Part shown: in pieces, positions 8,708-17,875 of the stretch
Layout: the number at the start of each line of letters is the position of its first letter
How positions within the stretch are numbered: position 1 is the stretch's first letter
Translations under genes and position numbers: made by a program
NCBI RefSeq assembly: GCF_003605435.1
Contig: NZ_QXQB01000002.1
Location: forward strand, 1,178,001 to 1,242,000
Origin: Paenibacillus pinisoli
GTDB taxonomy: Bacteria > Bacillota > Bacilli > Paenibacillales > Paenibacillaceae
Direction of reading: 5' to 3'
DNA length: 64,000 bases
Notes under the pieces: generated by a model
Databases searched by the model: none
The model's input: only the letters and a program-made list of their open reading frames with translations
What the model was told of the DNA's origin: nothing

Positions 8708-9343
8708 TTGGCAGCACATTTAGGCGCACACGAAACGATGGAAGTACATGAGGTGCTTTCGGCAGCAATCTCCATTATTAATACGATGCAGCTGTATCGT
8801 CCGCATGTAAGGGATCCGCGGCTGGCAGGAATCATGGATAAGCAGCTGCAATTCACGGTCAATGAATACAATCACTGCGTTCAAGCCGCTCAGCAATTGT
8901 CCGGCCAAGGAGCTGTCGCAGGTTCGCCTTATATGGCACCCAAAGCCTTTACACCAACTTACGGCCTGGACCATCCGGCCCCTGCAAGCCCGAACGCATC
9001 CCCGAATCAAATTGACGACAAGGATGTCGCTTGCGCTTTGCTGATGCTTCACAAATCTTCCGCATCCATGAAGATTATTGCCGCACTGGAATGCGCGAAC
9101 CCGCAGCTGCGCTCCATGATGCAGCAGGGTGCAGTGAATTGCTCCGAGCAAGCTTATGAAGTATGGCAATACATGAACGAGGCGGGACATTATCAGGTTC
9201 CAACGATGAAGGAAATCACGACGAATACTGTATTGAACCATTACCAGCCTGCCAATGTAAATGTTAATGCAAATGCGATGAATACAGCTGGCTACTACCA
9301 AAGATCGGCGACGGCTATGACGTATCCGTCCATGACACAATAG
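8708..9343 (+). CDS. CotF-family spore coat protein
   Basis: 211 residues with a TTG start, preceded by GAGGAGGAAA. The N-terminal half (LSAAISIINTMQLYRPHVRDPRLAGIMDKQ) and the C-terminal half (DVACALLMLHKSSASMKIIAALEC...CSEQAYEVWQYMNEAGHYQVP) match the ferritin-like helical CotF domain, as found in coat proteins with a YQVP-like end. A Pro-rich linker joins the halves, and the tail is rich in Asn, Ala and Tyr. It is expected in the spore coat. The following DUF3231 gene is another spore-associated family, but separate leaders argue for independent transcription. Confidence 0.82.
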   Translation: MAAHLGAHETMEVHEVLSAAISIINTMQLYRPHVRDPRLAGIMDKQLQFTVNEYNHCVQAAQQLSGQGAVAGSPYMAPKAFTPTYGLDHPAPASPNASPNQIDDKDVACALLMLHKSSASMKIIAALECANPQLRSMMQQGAVNCSEQAYEVWQYMNEAGHYQVPTMKEITTNTVLNHYQPANVNVNANAMNTAGYYQRSATAMTYPSMTQ

Positions 9344-9404
9344 CCATCGGACTAACCTTTAATTACGATGCCTGCAATGTCAGGTAAATAAGGAGAATCT
9401 AAAC

Positions 9405-9923
9405 ATGGGCATTTTATCTGGTAATCCGAAGGACAACCCGCTTCATTACGGCGAGATTTATGATATTTGGCAATTCTCCATGGTCGCCAAAGGCTGCATC
9501 TCCACATACAGCGCCCTCAAAATCCATGCAGGCGATAAAGATTTGAAGAAGCATCTTGATCAATGCATCGATCAAGCCAAGCTTGAAGCGGAAGAGTGCG
9601 ATGAAATATTAAAGGAGAACGGCATTGCTCCCCCTCCTTCGCCACCGGCAAGGCCCGAGGCAAGATGGGAGGATATCCCTGCGGGGGCTCGATTCGCCGA
9701 TAACGAGATCGCACCGATGGTTGCCGCCGACGGCGCAGCAGGGCTTGTGGCTTGCAGCCAAATTATGGGCAAGTCCATCCGTGAGGATGTAGGGGCCTTG
9801 TTCGCCAAGTACCATGCAACCAAAACGGCAAATGGCCTAAAGATATTGCGCATCAGCAAAGAAAAAGGATGGCTTGTCCCTCCTCCCCTCCAGATTAAAC
9901 GCCCGGAAGCAGTAGAAGTATAG
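9405..9923 (+). CDS. DUF3231 family protein
   Basis: 172 residues beginning MGILSGNPKDNPLHYGEIYDIW, the usual DUF3231 opening, with mainly helical content in two halves separated by a Pro-rich loop (PPPSPPARPEARWEDIPAGARFADNEIAP). One half corresponds to a single ferritin-like DUF3231 unit; many relatives have two, so this is the short form. No signal peptide. Such proteins are common in spore formers and often lie near coat genes. The biochemical role is unknown. An AAGGAGAA ribosome site precedes the ATG. Confidence 0.8.
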   Translation: MGILSGNPKDNPLHYGEIYDIWQFSMVAKGCISTYSALKIHAGDKDLKKHLDQCIDQAKLEAEECDEILKENGIAPPPSPPARPEARWEDIPAGARFADNEIAPMVAADGAAGLVACSQIMGKSIREDVGALFAKYHATKTANGLKILRISKEKGWLVPPPLQIKRPEAVEV

Positions 9924-10042
9924 TCAGCGAATAGGGATGGCGCGGCCTTCGAAGCCAGTGCCATCCTTCCTTTTAGATACCAGCGCTTCTGCTAACTCTT
10001 TTAGAACCTGCTGCTGCCGGCCATATAGGTTCAGAGGCATGC

Positions 10043-10074
10043 AAAAAACCGGACCTCCAGGTCCGGCTTTTCTC
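10043..10074. terminator. Bidirectional intrinsic terminator
   Basis: The inverted repeat CCGGACC-TCCA-GGTCCGG (10049-10066) is flanked by six A on the left and a T tract on the right. It can therefore end the DUF3231 transcript on the plus strand and the SDR transcript on the minus strand. Confidence 0.85.
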
Positions 10075-10102
10075 TATCTTATGCTCTAAAACATACATGC
10101 GA

Positions 10103-10846
10103 TTAAATAAATCCGCCGTTCGCGCGAAGCGTCTGCCCTGTCACCCAGCGCGACTGCTCGCTGGCTAAGAAGAGAACGACATCGGAGATATCCTGCGGCT
10201 CGCCAATCCGGCCGAAAGCATTCATGCTGCCGACTGCCTTAATCTGCTCCTCCGACTTGCCAACGGTGAACAATTCCGTATTCACTGGACCCGGCGCTAC
10301 CGCATTGATCGTAATTCCTCTTGGCCCCAGCTCCTTCGCCAGCTGGCGCGTGAACTGCTCTACAGCGCCCTTCGTGCCTGCATAGGTGCTGTAAGCCGGG
10401 AACATCTGTCCAGCCACCGATGTAGAGAAATTAATAATCCGTCCGCCATCGCCCATATGCTTCGCTGCCTGCTGGATCGCAAAGAACGTCCCTTTCACAT
10501 TGATAGCGAACTGCTTGTCGAAGTCTTCTTCCGTCGTCTGAAGCAGCGGCTTCGTAATCATAACGCCTGCGTTATTCACCAATATATCAACTCGTCCATA
10601 GGCGTCCAGCGTCTCCCGGAACAAGCGTTCAACCTCTGTTACCCCGCTTATGTCCGCTTGAATAGCGATCGCTTCGCCGCCGCGCTGCACAATGCCGGCG
10701 ACAACTTCCTCAGCCTTGGCGGGACTGCTCGCATAGTTTACGACAACCTTGGCCCCATGCTGCGCCAAATCTTCTGCGATCTGCTTCCCCATGCCTCTTG
10801 ATGCCCCAGTGACGAGAGCCACCTTGCCAACCAATGCTTGTTCCAT
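10103..10846 (-). CDS. SDR family oxidoreductase
   Basis: 247 residues, a classical short-chain dehydrogenase. The cofactor motif GASRGMG is near residue 15, NNAG is near residue 91, the catalytic Ser lies in INFSTS, the YxxxK motif is in YAGTK, and the family PG motif NAVAPGPVNTELF follows. The closest general type is the 3-oxoacyl-ACP reductase-like glucose/polyol SDR group; the substrate is unknown. The divergent TetR regulator gene lies about 290 bp away on the same strand, upstream of this gene, and could control it. A shared bidirectional terminator lies downstream. Confidence 0.88.
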   Translation of the reverse strand: MEQALVGKVALVTGASRGMGKQIAEDLAQHGAKVVVNYASSPAKAEEVVAGIVQRGGEAIAIQADISGVTEVERLFRETLDAYGRVDILVNNAGVMITKPLLQTTEEDFDKQFAINVKGTFFAIQQAAKHMGDGGRIINFSTSVAGQMFPAYSTYAGTKGAVEQFTRQLAKELGPRGITINAVAPGPVNTELFTVGKSEEQIKAVGSMNAFGRIGEPQDISDVVLFLASEQSRWVTGQTLRANGGFI

Positions 10847-11071
10847 CTCAATCCCACCTCTGTATCGTTATTCCGTTGCCCAGCATAGAAAGCATATCCA
10901 TATATCTGTTGTTCTATTGCTAGTCTATCCTTATATGCCGCTTGAATACTTACCGCATGCGGCGTGAGAACATCATAACGCCGTGCAAAACAAATGTCAA
11001 ATGACATTTTTTATTTTTTGTCATTCTAAATTACTCTCGCTCCCTAAATCCTCATATCGCCAAAACAAAGC

Positions 11072-11101
11072 AAAAAACCTCCGAACGGAACGTCGAAGGT
11101 T
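11072..11101 (-). terminator. Intrinsic terminator of the TetR gene
   Basis: Read on the minus strand, a 9-bp stem (AACCTTCGA / TCGGAGGTT with one G-T pair) is followed by TTTTTT. It lies just downstream of the TetR stop codon. Confidence 0.75.
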
Positions 11102-11133
11102 AACATCGTGAATTTCGTATGCGCTAATCTATC

Positions 11134-11730
11134 CTAAGAGCTCAACATGCCTCTCATCAGCAGCGTCCATACCGCTTCAAAGTCAGCTGCATTCCCTTCC
11201 AACAGCCATTCCGCGGCATGAGCGGGATGATGGAAGCGCGACGTCGCCAAAAATAATGCACGGGCAAGCTGAGCTGAATCTGCGGCCTTGAATTCTCCAT
11301 TCTGCATGCCCTTGTCGATCAGCCGGCCCACCTGCTCAATAAGCCGCTCTACATGCTGCGCGATCATCTCTGCTTCGATTAGCGTAACGGCAGCATACAT
11401 GCTGAACATCTCCGCATCCTGAGTGGAGAAGCTGCGTTTGAGCCCGATTAGCGTCTCCATCCATAAGCGCAATTGCGCAGCCGCGCTGCCGCCGGCCTCG
11501 TCCCCAATCGCCGCAAGCGGGATCGTAATGCTCTGATGCAGCCACCGCTCTGTCACCGCTTCCCGAATGGAAGCTTTGCTTGCAAAGTGGCGATATAGCG
11601 TGCCATGGCTGACCTTCAGCACCTTCGCTATATCGACTACGGATGTTTTGTCCGGTCCGAACCGGCGCAGCACCTGCTCCGCTGCATCCAGTATCGCCTC
11701 TCTTGTCAGAGGCAAGTCATTAGCCGTCAT
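11134..11730 (-). CDS. TetR family transcriptional regulator
   Basis: About 198 residues from the ATG at 11730 (MTANDLPLTREAILDAAEQV). The N-terminal TetR DNA-binding domain is clear: ILDAAEQVLRRFG, then TSVVDIAKVLKVSHGTLYRHFASKASI. The C-terminal domain is helical and ligand-binding. The frame stays open upstream to 11889, but the extra ~53 residues do not resemble the family, so I chose the internal start; no strong ribosome site precedes it. The likely target is itself and/or the neighbouring SDR. The ligand is unknown. Confidence 0.85.
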   Translation of the reverse strand: MTANDLPLTREAILDAAEQVLRRFGPDKTSVVDIAKVLKVSHGTLYRHFASKASIREAVTERWLHQSITIPLAAIGDEAGGSAAAQLRLWMETLIGLKRSFSTQDAEMFSMYAAVTLIEAEMIAQHVERLIEQVGRLIDKGMQNGEFKAADSAQLARALFLATSRFHHPAHAAEWLLEGNAADFEAVWTLLMRGMLSS

Positions 11731-11891
11731 AGGAATCAGCAGCCGTATATTCACTAAAGCTCGAACAGCTGCTTGCCTCCCCCCTTTCACTCCGTTCATT
11801 ATAGCACCGCTGAGCATGAACACAACTATCCATTTCCTTAAGACCTCTTGACGGACATGACTTGGCCCCAACATACGCGCATATACCAAAA

Positions 11892-11916
11892 TGCCACAGC
11901 CAAGCTGGCTGTGGCA
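11892..11916 (-). terminator. Hairpin terminator after the TelA-family gene
   Basis: A perfect 11-bp inverted repeat, TGCCACAGCCA / TGGCTGTGGCA, with a 3-base loop. On the minus strand it is followed by TTTT, and it lies 35 bp beyond the TelA stop codon. Confidence 0.7.
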
Positions 11917-11950
11917 CTCATCACATATGATCTTATTAGAACAATGCAGC

Positions 11951-13090
11951 TTACAAGCCGAGCTTATGCCCCTTCTCCAGGCGAAGAATCTGCTTCTCTC
12001 CCGTGTCGGCCAGCTCTCTGAATTGCGTGATGGTATCTCTCATCTTCGGCAAAGCATCCTGCTTGTAGGTGCTGATCGAATCCAGCGCGTCCAGCACATC
12101 GGAGAACGCCTGCTTAAGCGTATCGACCGAGATGCTCGTCTCCAGCGATTGCTTGTGAATCGCCGCGCCTTGGTTCTTCAGCATCTTGGACGTGCCGCTG
12201 ATCATATTGTTCGTCGTCTCGTTGAGCAGCTCAATCTTCTGCAGCACAATTCTTTGATTATAGAGCGCGCTTGCCACCGTTACCGAAATCTTAAGAGCGG
12301 AGACCGTAACATTCCGGGCGCGGTCGACACCGCGAATCAGCTCTTTATTATTCCGCATGACGACTTCAATCGCCATAATGCCTTGCTGGTTCACGACCTG
12401 CATCTGCTGCAAATCCATCACCCGCTGACGCATCGGAAACAGCACTTCCTCGGTTATGAACCGAATCTTATCCTCCGATTCCATCCGAAGCTTCGCCGCT
12501 TCAATCTGGGACTCGATCTCCTGATCCATCAGAATGCCGAGCTGAATTTCCTTCTGCAGGCGCTTGGTCAGATCCCGCAGCGCTTGCTGCTCGAATTCCA
12601 GGGTCGTATTGTCGTTGCGCAGCACCGTCTTGCCTTTATCCAGCGATACTATAATGTCAGAGATGACCGAATCAGCCTTCTGAAACTTGGCAAAATATTG
12701 GCGCAGCGGATTAAAAAGCTTGCCCAGAAACCCGCTCTTTGCAAAGTCTATTGCGCTAGGATCCAGATCCTTAAGCTGCAGATGCAGCTCCGATAAGCCT
12801 TTCGCCACTTGCCCGCCTTCATCGCCGGTCTTGGACAGCTTCCCCACAGAAACCTGCAGCAGCGCGTTTTTATCCGAGGATGATCTCATCGTGTTCATGC
12901 CAAAGCTGTCGATCGACTGCAATATTTCTTTGCGCTTCTCCAGCGATTCGATATCGAGAGCCAGAATAGTAGATACGTTATTATGCGCAAGCTCCTTGAG
13001 CTGCTGCACTTCCTCAGGCTCCGGCTTCACCTGCTCTTCAATCGCGGTCTTGATTTCCTCAGGCTTAATCACTTCCATTGTGAAAGACAT
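11951..13090 (-). CDS. TelA/KlaA toxic-anion resistance family protein
   Basis: 379 residues from the ATG at 13090, which has a GAGGAGGGA ribosome site 7 bases upstream; a longer frame to 13135 lacks one. The protein is mostly long helices and coiled coil with no membrane span. Family blocks include FAKFQKADSVISDIIVSLDKGKTVLRNDN, RLQKEIQLGILMDQEIE, and NQQGIMAIEVVMRNNKELIRGVDRARNVTVSAL, all typical of TelA (PF05816). Members are linked to tellurite and cell-envelope stress, but the mechanism is not settled. It is the last gene of an operon with a VWA protein and a membrane protein, which suggests they work together. Confidence 0.88.
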   Translation of the reverse strand: MSFTMEVIKPEEIKTAIEEQVKPEPEEVQQLKELAHNNVSTILALDIESLEKRKEILQSIDSFGMNTMRSSSDKNALLQVSVGKLSKTGDEGGQVAKGLSELHLQLKDLDPSAIDFAKSGFLGKLFNPLRQYFAKFQKADSVISDIIVSLDKGKTVLRNDNTTLEFEQQALRDLTKRLQKEIQLGILMDQEIESQIEAAKLRMESEDKIRFITEEVLFPMRQRVMDLQQMQVVNQQGIMAIEVVMRNNKELIRGVDRARNVTVSALKISVTVASALYNQRIVLQKIELLNETTNNMISGTSKMLKNQGAAIHKQSLETSISVDTLKQAFSDVLDALDSISTYKQDALPKMRDTITQFRELADTGEKQILRLEKGHKLGL

Positions 13091-13156
13091 ACAATCCCTC
13101 CTCAGCGAATAGATGCTCCGTCTATATCCAAGCACTTGACTTAAACCGAATGTAAA

Positions 13157-14845
13157 TTACATCTGCACGTTCAGCAGATTGCCGATTTTGTATACGACAT
13201 CATCGTTATCGGCATTGATGCTGGCCGCTTCATTAATACTTGATATGCTCTTCAGCGCTTCAATATTAGCGTTATAGCCGATCGTGTAGACCGGGATTTT
13301 GTAGGTTTCGATCAGACCTCGAATATCCTTAAGCGAATGTCCTTCATTCGTCTCCCCGTCACTCAGGACGAATATGACCGGCTTCACGTCGGGATTCACC
13401 GCCACCTCATCCTGAAGCATCTTCATAGCGACGACGATGCCGTCAAACGTAGCCGTTCCGCCGCTTGCCTGCAAGCTGTTGATCGCCCCGACGAACATGG
13501 ACTGCTGATTCGTATCGTATTTGGCAATCGGCAGATTGACCGTCACGTCGCTGGAGTAGGATACAAATCCGATGCTATTGTCACGGCCGAGATACTTCTG
13601 ACCTTGCAGCAGGGACTCCTTCAAGCGGTTCAGCGGCTCGCCGTCCATGCTGCCGGATACGTCGGCTACGAATACGGCTGCGATCGGCTTGCTGCCGTCC
13701 TTCTTCTCTTTCCACAGCTTCTGCGCGGATACCAGCGTGCCGCCGTCTACCGCTTCCAGCTCGGACTGGTATTCCTCCAGGCCGTTAAAGCCCTTCTCTG
13801 TTCCAAGCTTCTGATTCTTATCCTGTGCGACGAAATCCGCGAACGCCTTAATAATATCCCGTTTCTCCTGCGGCAGATCGCCAAGCGCGTACAACGGGCT
13901 GTCATGCCTTACGCCGAACGGCGTGAACACATAACCGCTCTTCAGATCAGCCGCATTGACATACGTCTGGTATTCCAGCACGAAGGAGTCCAGCATGCCC
14001 GTCTTGGCTGCGTCACGCATCTGAATCGTCGTCGAAGCGATGAACGGCACATTCTCCTGGAAGCGCTCAAACCCTTGCACCGCTGTCTCGCCCAGCAGAT
14101 TGTTATGATCGAATGTGCGCAGCGAAGTGACAAGGAAATTAAGGCCCGTCGAGCTTGCAAAAGGATCGGTGTAACCCATCGACAGCTCATTATCCGCAAT
14201 CGCATCTGTTATCGTCTTGACATTAATCGAACCGTACTTCTCGACCAGTTCGTCATACTTCGCTTTCCGTGTCACGATACCCGTCACGTTGCCGACTAGC
14301 CGCTTCGAGACCAGCTCGGCCGGCACCCCCTCGGCCTTCACCATCTCGCCCCACAGCTCATTCGACGGCGTGAATGCATCCGGGATATATTTGCCCGACC
14401 GTATGTAATCCGCAGCAGTACCGGAAGCGATATTGCGAATCTTCACGGATACCGGCTTGCCGTTCACCTGCGTATTCGACTGATTGAAAGCTTGAGCCAC
14501 TTCATTCAGCCAGCCGTCAATGCCGGTCCCGGACTTCTCCGTGGAGGAGAAAATCTCAACAAAGCTGTCCGTCGAATTCTCGACCGACACCGCAAATTTC
14601 GAGATATCCGGCAAGGAATCGCCGACTGCTACCGGATCAAGGTCGATCTGGCCTTTTACCGGAACGGCATTTTTGACTTGAATATTTTTATAGAGCTTAT
14701 CCAGCCGCTTGCCTGCATCCTCCATGGTCACCTGCGAATCCGGTTTGCCCAGGTTGGAGGTTAATGTAATTCCTGCATATACGAGTCCAAAAACAACAGC
14801 GGCTATAGCAATAATCACAAAAAACGCTTTGCCTTTGTTTGCCAT
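13157..14845 (-). CDS. Membrane-anchored substrate-binding/VWA fusion protein
   Basis: 562 residues. One N-terminal membrane helix (about 7-29) anchors the protein outside the cell. Residues ~90-350 resemble a periplasmic-type solute-binding fold (SVENSTDSFVEIFSSTEK, SGKYIPDAFTPSNELWGEMV, ELSMGYTDPFASSTGLNFLV). Residues ~385-562 are a von Willebrand A domain with an intact MIDAS: DVSGS (395-399), the Thr in GGTATFDG, and LSDGET. It probably binds a ligand and a protein partner with a divalent metal. It lies between a membrane protein and a TelA gene. The target is unknown. Confidence 0.85.
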   Translation of the reverse strand: MANKGKAFFVIIAIAAVVFGLVYAGITLTSNLGKPDSQVTMEDAGKRLDKLYKNIQVKNAVPVKGQIDLDPVAVGDSLPDISKFAVSVENSTDSFVEIFSSTEKSGTGIDGWLNEVAQAFNQSNTQVNGKPVSVKIRNIASGTAADYIRSGKYIPDAFTPSNELWGEMVKAEGVPAELVSKRLVGNVTGIVTRKAKYDELVEKYGSINVKTITDAIADNELSMGYTDPFASSTGLNFLVTSLRTFDHNNLLGETAVQGFERFQENVPFIASTTIQMRDAAKTGMLDSFVLEYQTYVNAADLKSGYVFTPFGVRHDSPLYALGDLPQEKRDIIKAFADFVAQDKNQKLGTEKGFNGLEEYQSELEAVDGGTLVSAQKLWKEKKDGSKPIAAVFVADVSGSMDGEPLNRLKESLLQGQKYLGRDNSIGFVSYSSDVTVNLPIAKYDTNQQSMFVGAINSLQASGGTATFDGIVVAMKMLQDEVAVNPDVKPVIFVLSDGETNEGHSLKDIRGLIETYKIPVYTIGYNANIEALKSISSINEAASINADNDDVVYKIGNLLNVQM

Positions 14846-14858
14846 GCTCCACTCCCCC

Positions 14859-15596
14859 TTATTGCTTATAATATTTGGTTTGGTTAATCAGCTGATCGAT
14901 TTCCTTCATGCAAGGCATCTCTTCGACATCGCGGTAATCCGTGCTGCCCAGCAAAGAAATCTCCAGCAGCAACTTATCAAGCTTCAGCAATATCTCCTCA
15001 TTCACGCCCAGATACCCGGACATATGAGACAAATACTCCTGATAGAGCGCCGCTTTCTCCTGGACCAGCCTGTTCGAGAAGAGGCCCGGCTTATTCTGTT
15101 GACCCGCAAAGCGGGCGAACTCCTGAGCGTCAAAGACGCTAAGCTTGTTCAAGATGCCGCGTATATTCAAATAAAACAGCTTGCGAACCTCGTCGATCAC
15201 CGAAATAAACTTCTTATAGCTAAGCTCCGAAGGCTCGAACCGTTGCGCCAGCACATCAAGCAGCGTATCCTTCTTCTTGTCGAGCCGCTCCAACTGATCC
15301 ATGGCGAGGGCGATTTCTTTCTTTAGCCCCTTCACATTGCGGAACTGAGCAAGCGCAGCTGCATAATCCTCGTGTGTCTTCACCTCTCTAACGGCCGGCA
15401 CATGCGGAGGCTTGATCAGCAGCGAGTAGCTTCCATATGCCAGTACCAGGAAGCTGACAACCAGCAGCGTAACGCCGGAGGCCGTCTCCAGCACGCTGTC
15501 GCCGCCAATCTCCACTCCCAGCAGTCCCGGGGACAATACGACGATATTCACAACCACGACTCCGATCATTAATCCAAGCAGCTTAATGCCCTTCAT
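14859..15596 (-). CDS. Hypothetical membrane protein with helical cytoplasmic domain (TelA/VWA operon)
   Basis: About 245 residues from the ATG at 15596 (MKGIKLLGLM), which is preceded by GGAGGGGG. Two membrane helices (about residues 5-25 and 35-58) are followed by a ~180-residue helical region (LKKEIALAMDQLERLDKKKDTLLDVLAQRFEPSELSY...). I do not recognise a named family with certainty. In related bacilli TelA genes often have a partner membrane protein such as XpaC, and this protein may play that part. First gene of the three-gene operon; the next gene follows after 13 bp. Confidence 0.7.
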   Translation of the reverse strand: MKGIKLLGLMIGVVVVNIVVLSPGLLGVEIGGDSVLETASGVTLLVVSFLVLAYGSYSLLIKPPHVPAVREVKTHEDYAAALAQFRNVKGLKKEIALAMDQLERLDKKKDTLLDVLAQRFEPSELSYKKFISVIDEVRKLFYLNIRGILNKLSVFDAQEFARFAGQQNKPGLFSNRLVQEKAALYQEYLSHMSGYLGVNEEILLKLDKLLLEISLLGSTDYRDVEEMPCMKEIDQLINQTKYYKQ

Positions 15597-15865
15597 TCGA
15601 CACACCCCCTCCATTCCTTCGAATGGGCTATCCGAGCTATGAGTGGAACCATTATCCATCTCTCCATAAAATTAATTACGTGCGACGTTCCAGATCGATG
15701 CAAAATTTACAAGACAACATATTGCTGCCAGTCCGCATCCCCCTGTTATTTTAGCAGAGTTTACCTGTATTGGCTCCTTAATTTTACTGGACAATCTGCA
15801 GCCGGCATGCCGATTCGATTAACTAGCCCGTTCCAACTGGAAGCACACAATAATGGCTGTTCAAC
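15597..15865. other. Intergenic region upstream of the TelA operon
   Basis: Apart from the ribosome site of the membrane-protein gene, I see no gene or structured element in this moderately AT-rich stretch. It must contain the promoter of the three-gene operon, but no clear -35/-10 pair stands out. Confidence 0.4.
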
Positions 15866-15899
15866 AAAAAGAAGAGCCCGAATGGGGCTCGGACTCTTC
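15866..15899 (-). terminator. Intrinsic terminator of the stalk-domain protein gene
   Basis: On the minus strand a stem GAAGAG-TCCGA / TCGGG-CTCTTC is followed by TTTTTG, about 20 bp beyond the stop codon of the gene at 15921. Confidence 0.7.
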
Positions 15900-15920
15900 A
15901 AGCGCGGCGGTTGGCGCATA

Positions 15921-17144
15921 TTATTTTTTCTTCTTCCAGGTTGTTCCGTCCGTATAATGCACGTTCACTACCGTAACATTCACCTTGGTCGCGTTTTCGA
16001 ATAAATTCAATGTCCATACCATCGTTTCTTCGGCTCCAGGCGGAATCAAAATTTCTTGGGCGATCCCGAGGGTCAGGTTGCCATATCCAGGGAACGTAAC
16101 CGGTCTTCCGAATGTGTCAAAGGTGCGAATCTCGATCTCAAAAGCATCAATCGATTTGCCGGACAGATTCTTGAACGTAATTTGCGGCTCCGGAACGCCA
16201 ATCAGATTGTAGGCCATCGTCGTTCCTGTTACTTTAAGCGGGACATGATTATTCGCCCTAAGCTCACTCGCCAAATTCGTCTTGCGCACCTTCTCCAGCA
16301 TAAGCGCATATTCCAGATATTTGGTTTTAACGTAATTGGCCTCGTCCTTATAAATGGGATTGTTGACGACTGCTCCATTCTCGTCCGTTGTCGATTGCAA
16401 CACAATACCAAGGAATACATATTTCCATGCATCCGCATATTCAAAGTGTATCTCCGGGCTCACATAGGTGAAGTCCATTTTTTTGCTGGCCTCAATGCCG
16501 GAGAAGATATCCGAGAACGTCTCTACTTTCTGAGTCGCCCGATTATAGTAGAACAAGTCGAAATTGATAAAGTGGTACTTTGTGCCGGAATAATTGGATA
16601 TATGAATGGAATAGTCCGCCTCTGATACTCTCATTCCAACCGGCAGGTCCTTGCCGGGATATTTGGACAGCGTCAATCGCTGTTCCTTGGCTTTTGTATC
16701 ATAGCTGATCGATCCATATCGGAATAAATCTTCTGCGTAAATTGCTGTCGCATTATCCACATAGAACGCAGGCACTATGCGGTTATCCAAATAAACTTTA
16801 ATATCCGTATAAAGGACATTAACCGGTTTTGCGCTTGTTGTATCCTTCATTTTCGCAAATTCATTGCGGCTCAAGTCTCTGCGGACAACGATATCCCTTT
16901 GCTCTTTATTCCATGTCGTGCTGAAACCAAAGTTTTTCAGATCCTTCGTAAACACAATCAGCTTGCCGTTAAATGTCATCGCAGGCACTTGTACGCCATT
17001 CACAAAAAACTTTGAAACTGATTTAGCAGCTTGGCCAAGCACAATTCCGGACTTCAATTCGGACATAGTAATCGCTTGGGCTGACATAGGCATCATCCAG
17101 ATTGCTGCAGCAAGGATGACAACGAGCCATTTTCTCCACTTCAC
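15921..17144 (-). CDS. Secreted protein with copper amine oxidase N-terminal-like stalk domains
   Basis: The GTG at 17144 has TGGAGG 9 bases upstream and gives MKWRKWLVVILAAAIWMMPMSAQA, a clean signal peptide (AQA cleavage). Residues ~40-150 contain two copies of the beta pattern common to the copper amine oxidase-like domain of Paenibacillus surface proteins (VNGVQVPAMTFNGKLIVFTKDLKNFGF; YLDNRIVPAFYVDNATAIYAEDLFRYG). The remaining ~240 residues look like one or two beta sandwiches. It is expected to be extracellular; no catalytic residues are evident. Function unknown. It has its own leader and terminator. Confidence 0.75.
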   Translation of the reverse strand: MKWRKWLVVILAAAIWMMPMSAQAITMSELKSGIVLGQAAKSVSKFFVNGVQVPAMTFNGKLIVFTKDLKNFGFSTTWNKEQRDIVVRRDLSRNEFAKMKDTTSAKPVNVLYTDIKVYLDNRIVPAFYVDNATAIYAEDLFRYGSISYDTKAKEQRLTLSKYPGKDLPVGMRVSEADYSIHISNYSGTKYHFINFDLFYYNRATQKVETFSDIFSGIEASKKMDFTYVSPEIHFEYADAWKYVFLGIVLQSTTDENGAVVNNPIYKDEANYVKTKYLEYALMLEKVRKTNLASELRANNHVPLKVTGTTMAYNLIGVPEPQITFKNLSGKSIDAFEIEIRTFDTFGRPVTFPGYGNLTLGIAQEILIPPGAEETMVWTLNLFENATKVNVTVVNVHYTDGTTWKKKK

Positions 17145-17308
17145 TGTATTTGCCTCCACATATGATAATCGGATATATTTTAATGGATTTTCTACTTTTT
17201 CCTATTAAAATACATCCTTCCATATTCTATATTAATATGCGAAGACTGTATAGACATGAATTATTATATTTTTCCATATGATAAAAGTGTTATTAATCCA
17301 TAAAATTG

Positions 17309-17655
17309 CTAATACCTTACCCGAGCCCCAGTCAGCAGATCGAACAGCTTCGTTATATAATCATCCGCCCCGAATTCGAGGCCGAGAATTTTATCGGTTA
17401 TGTCGGATTTGGCGGTAATCATCAGGATCGGCATGCCCGACTCCGCAGTTACTTTTTTGCATAGATCAAGCCCGCTTATATCTGGCAGCATCCAGTCCAG
17501 CAGGAGCAGATCGGTCCGGAATTGCTCTGCCTCGCGCAGTCCTTCCGCACCGGTGGACGCCGTCTTCACCTCATAGCTTTCTTGCTTAAGCCATAGGCAA
17601 GGAGGTCGGCGATAGCCGCTTCATCCTCAATGATAAGAATCTTGGTCTTCTCCAT
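17309..17655 (-). pseudogene. Decayed OmpR-type response regulator (receiver domain only)
   Basis: The start at 17655 has AGGAG upstream and reads MEKTKILIIEDEAAIADLLAYGL, a receiver-domain opening. A one-base shift then puts the next block in another frame: QESYEVKTASTGAEGLREAE, LLLLDWMLPDISGLDLCKKV (phospho-acceptor Asp) and DYITKLFDLLTGARVRY. The usual KPF is KLF, and the DNA-binding domain is missing. No sensor kinase is adjacent. It is a remnant with one frameshift and a C-terminal deletion. Confidence 0.8.
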
Positions 17656-17875
17656 ATGAATCTCCTGATCTACTTAGGATTTGACACCATCATAGCATGA
17701 GGAGGCAATATTTTTAAGACAAGAGCCTCTTGAAATCCGTTTATATAGATAATCAAAAACCATATATCTCCTCTACATCCATATGTAAATCATGGTTGGT
17801 CTTTTTTATACACTTTTTCAATAATTAACCGATAGTATTATATGTAACTTTAATTCATTTTCAAGGAGGAGAATC

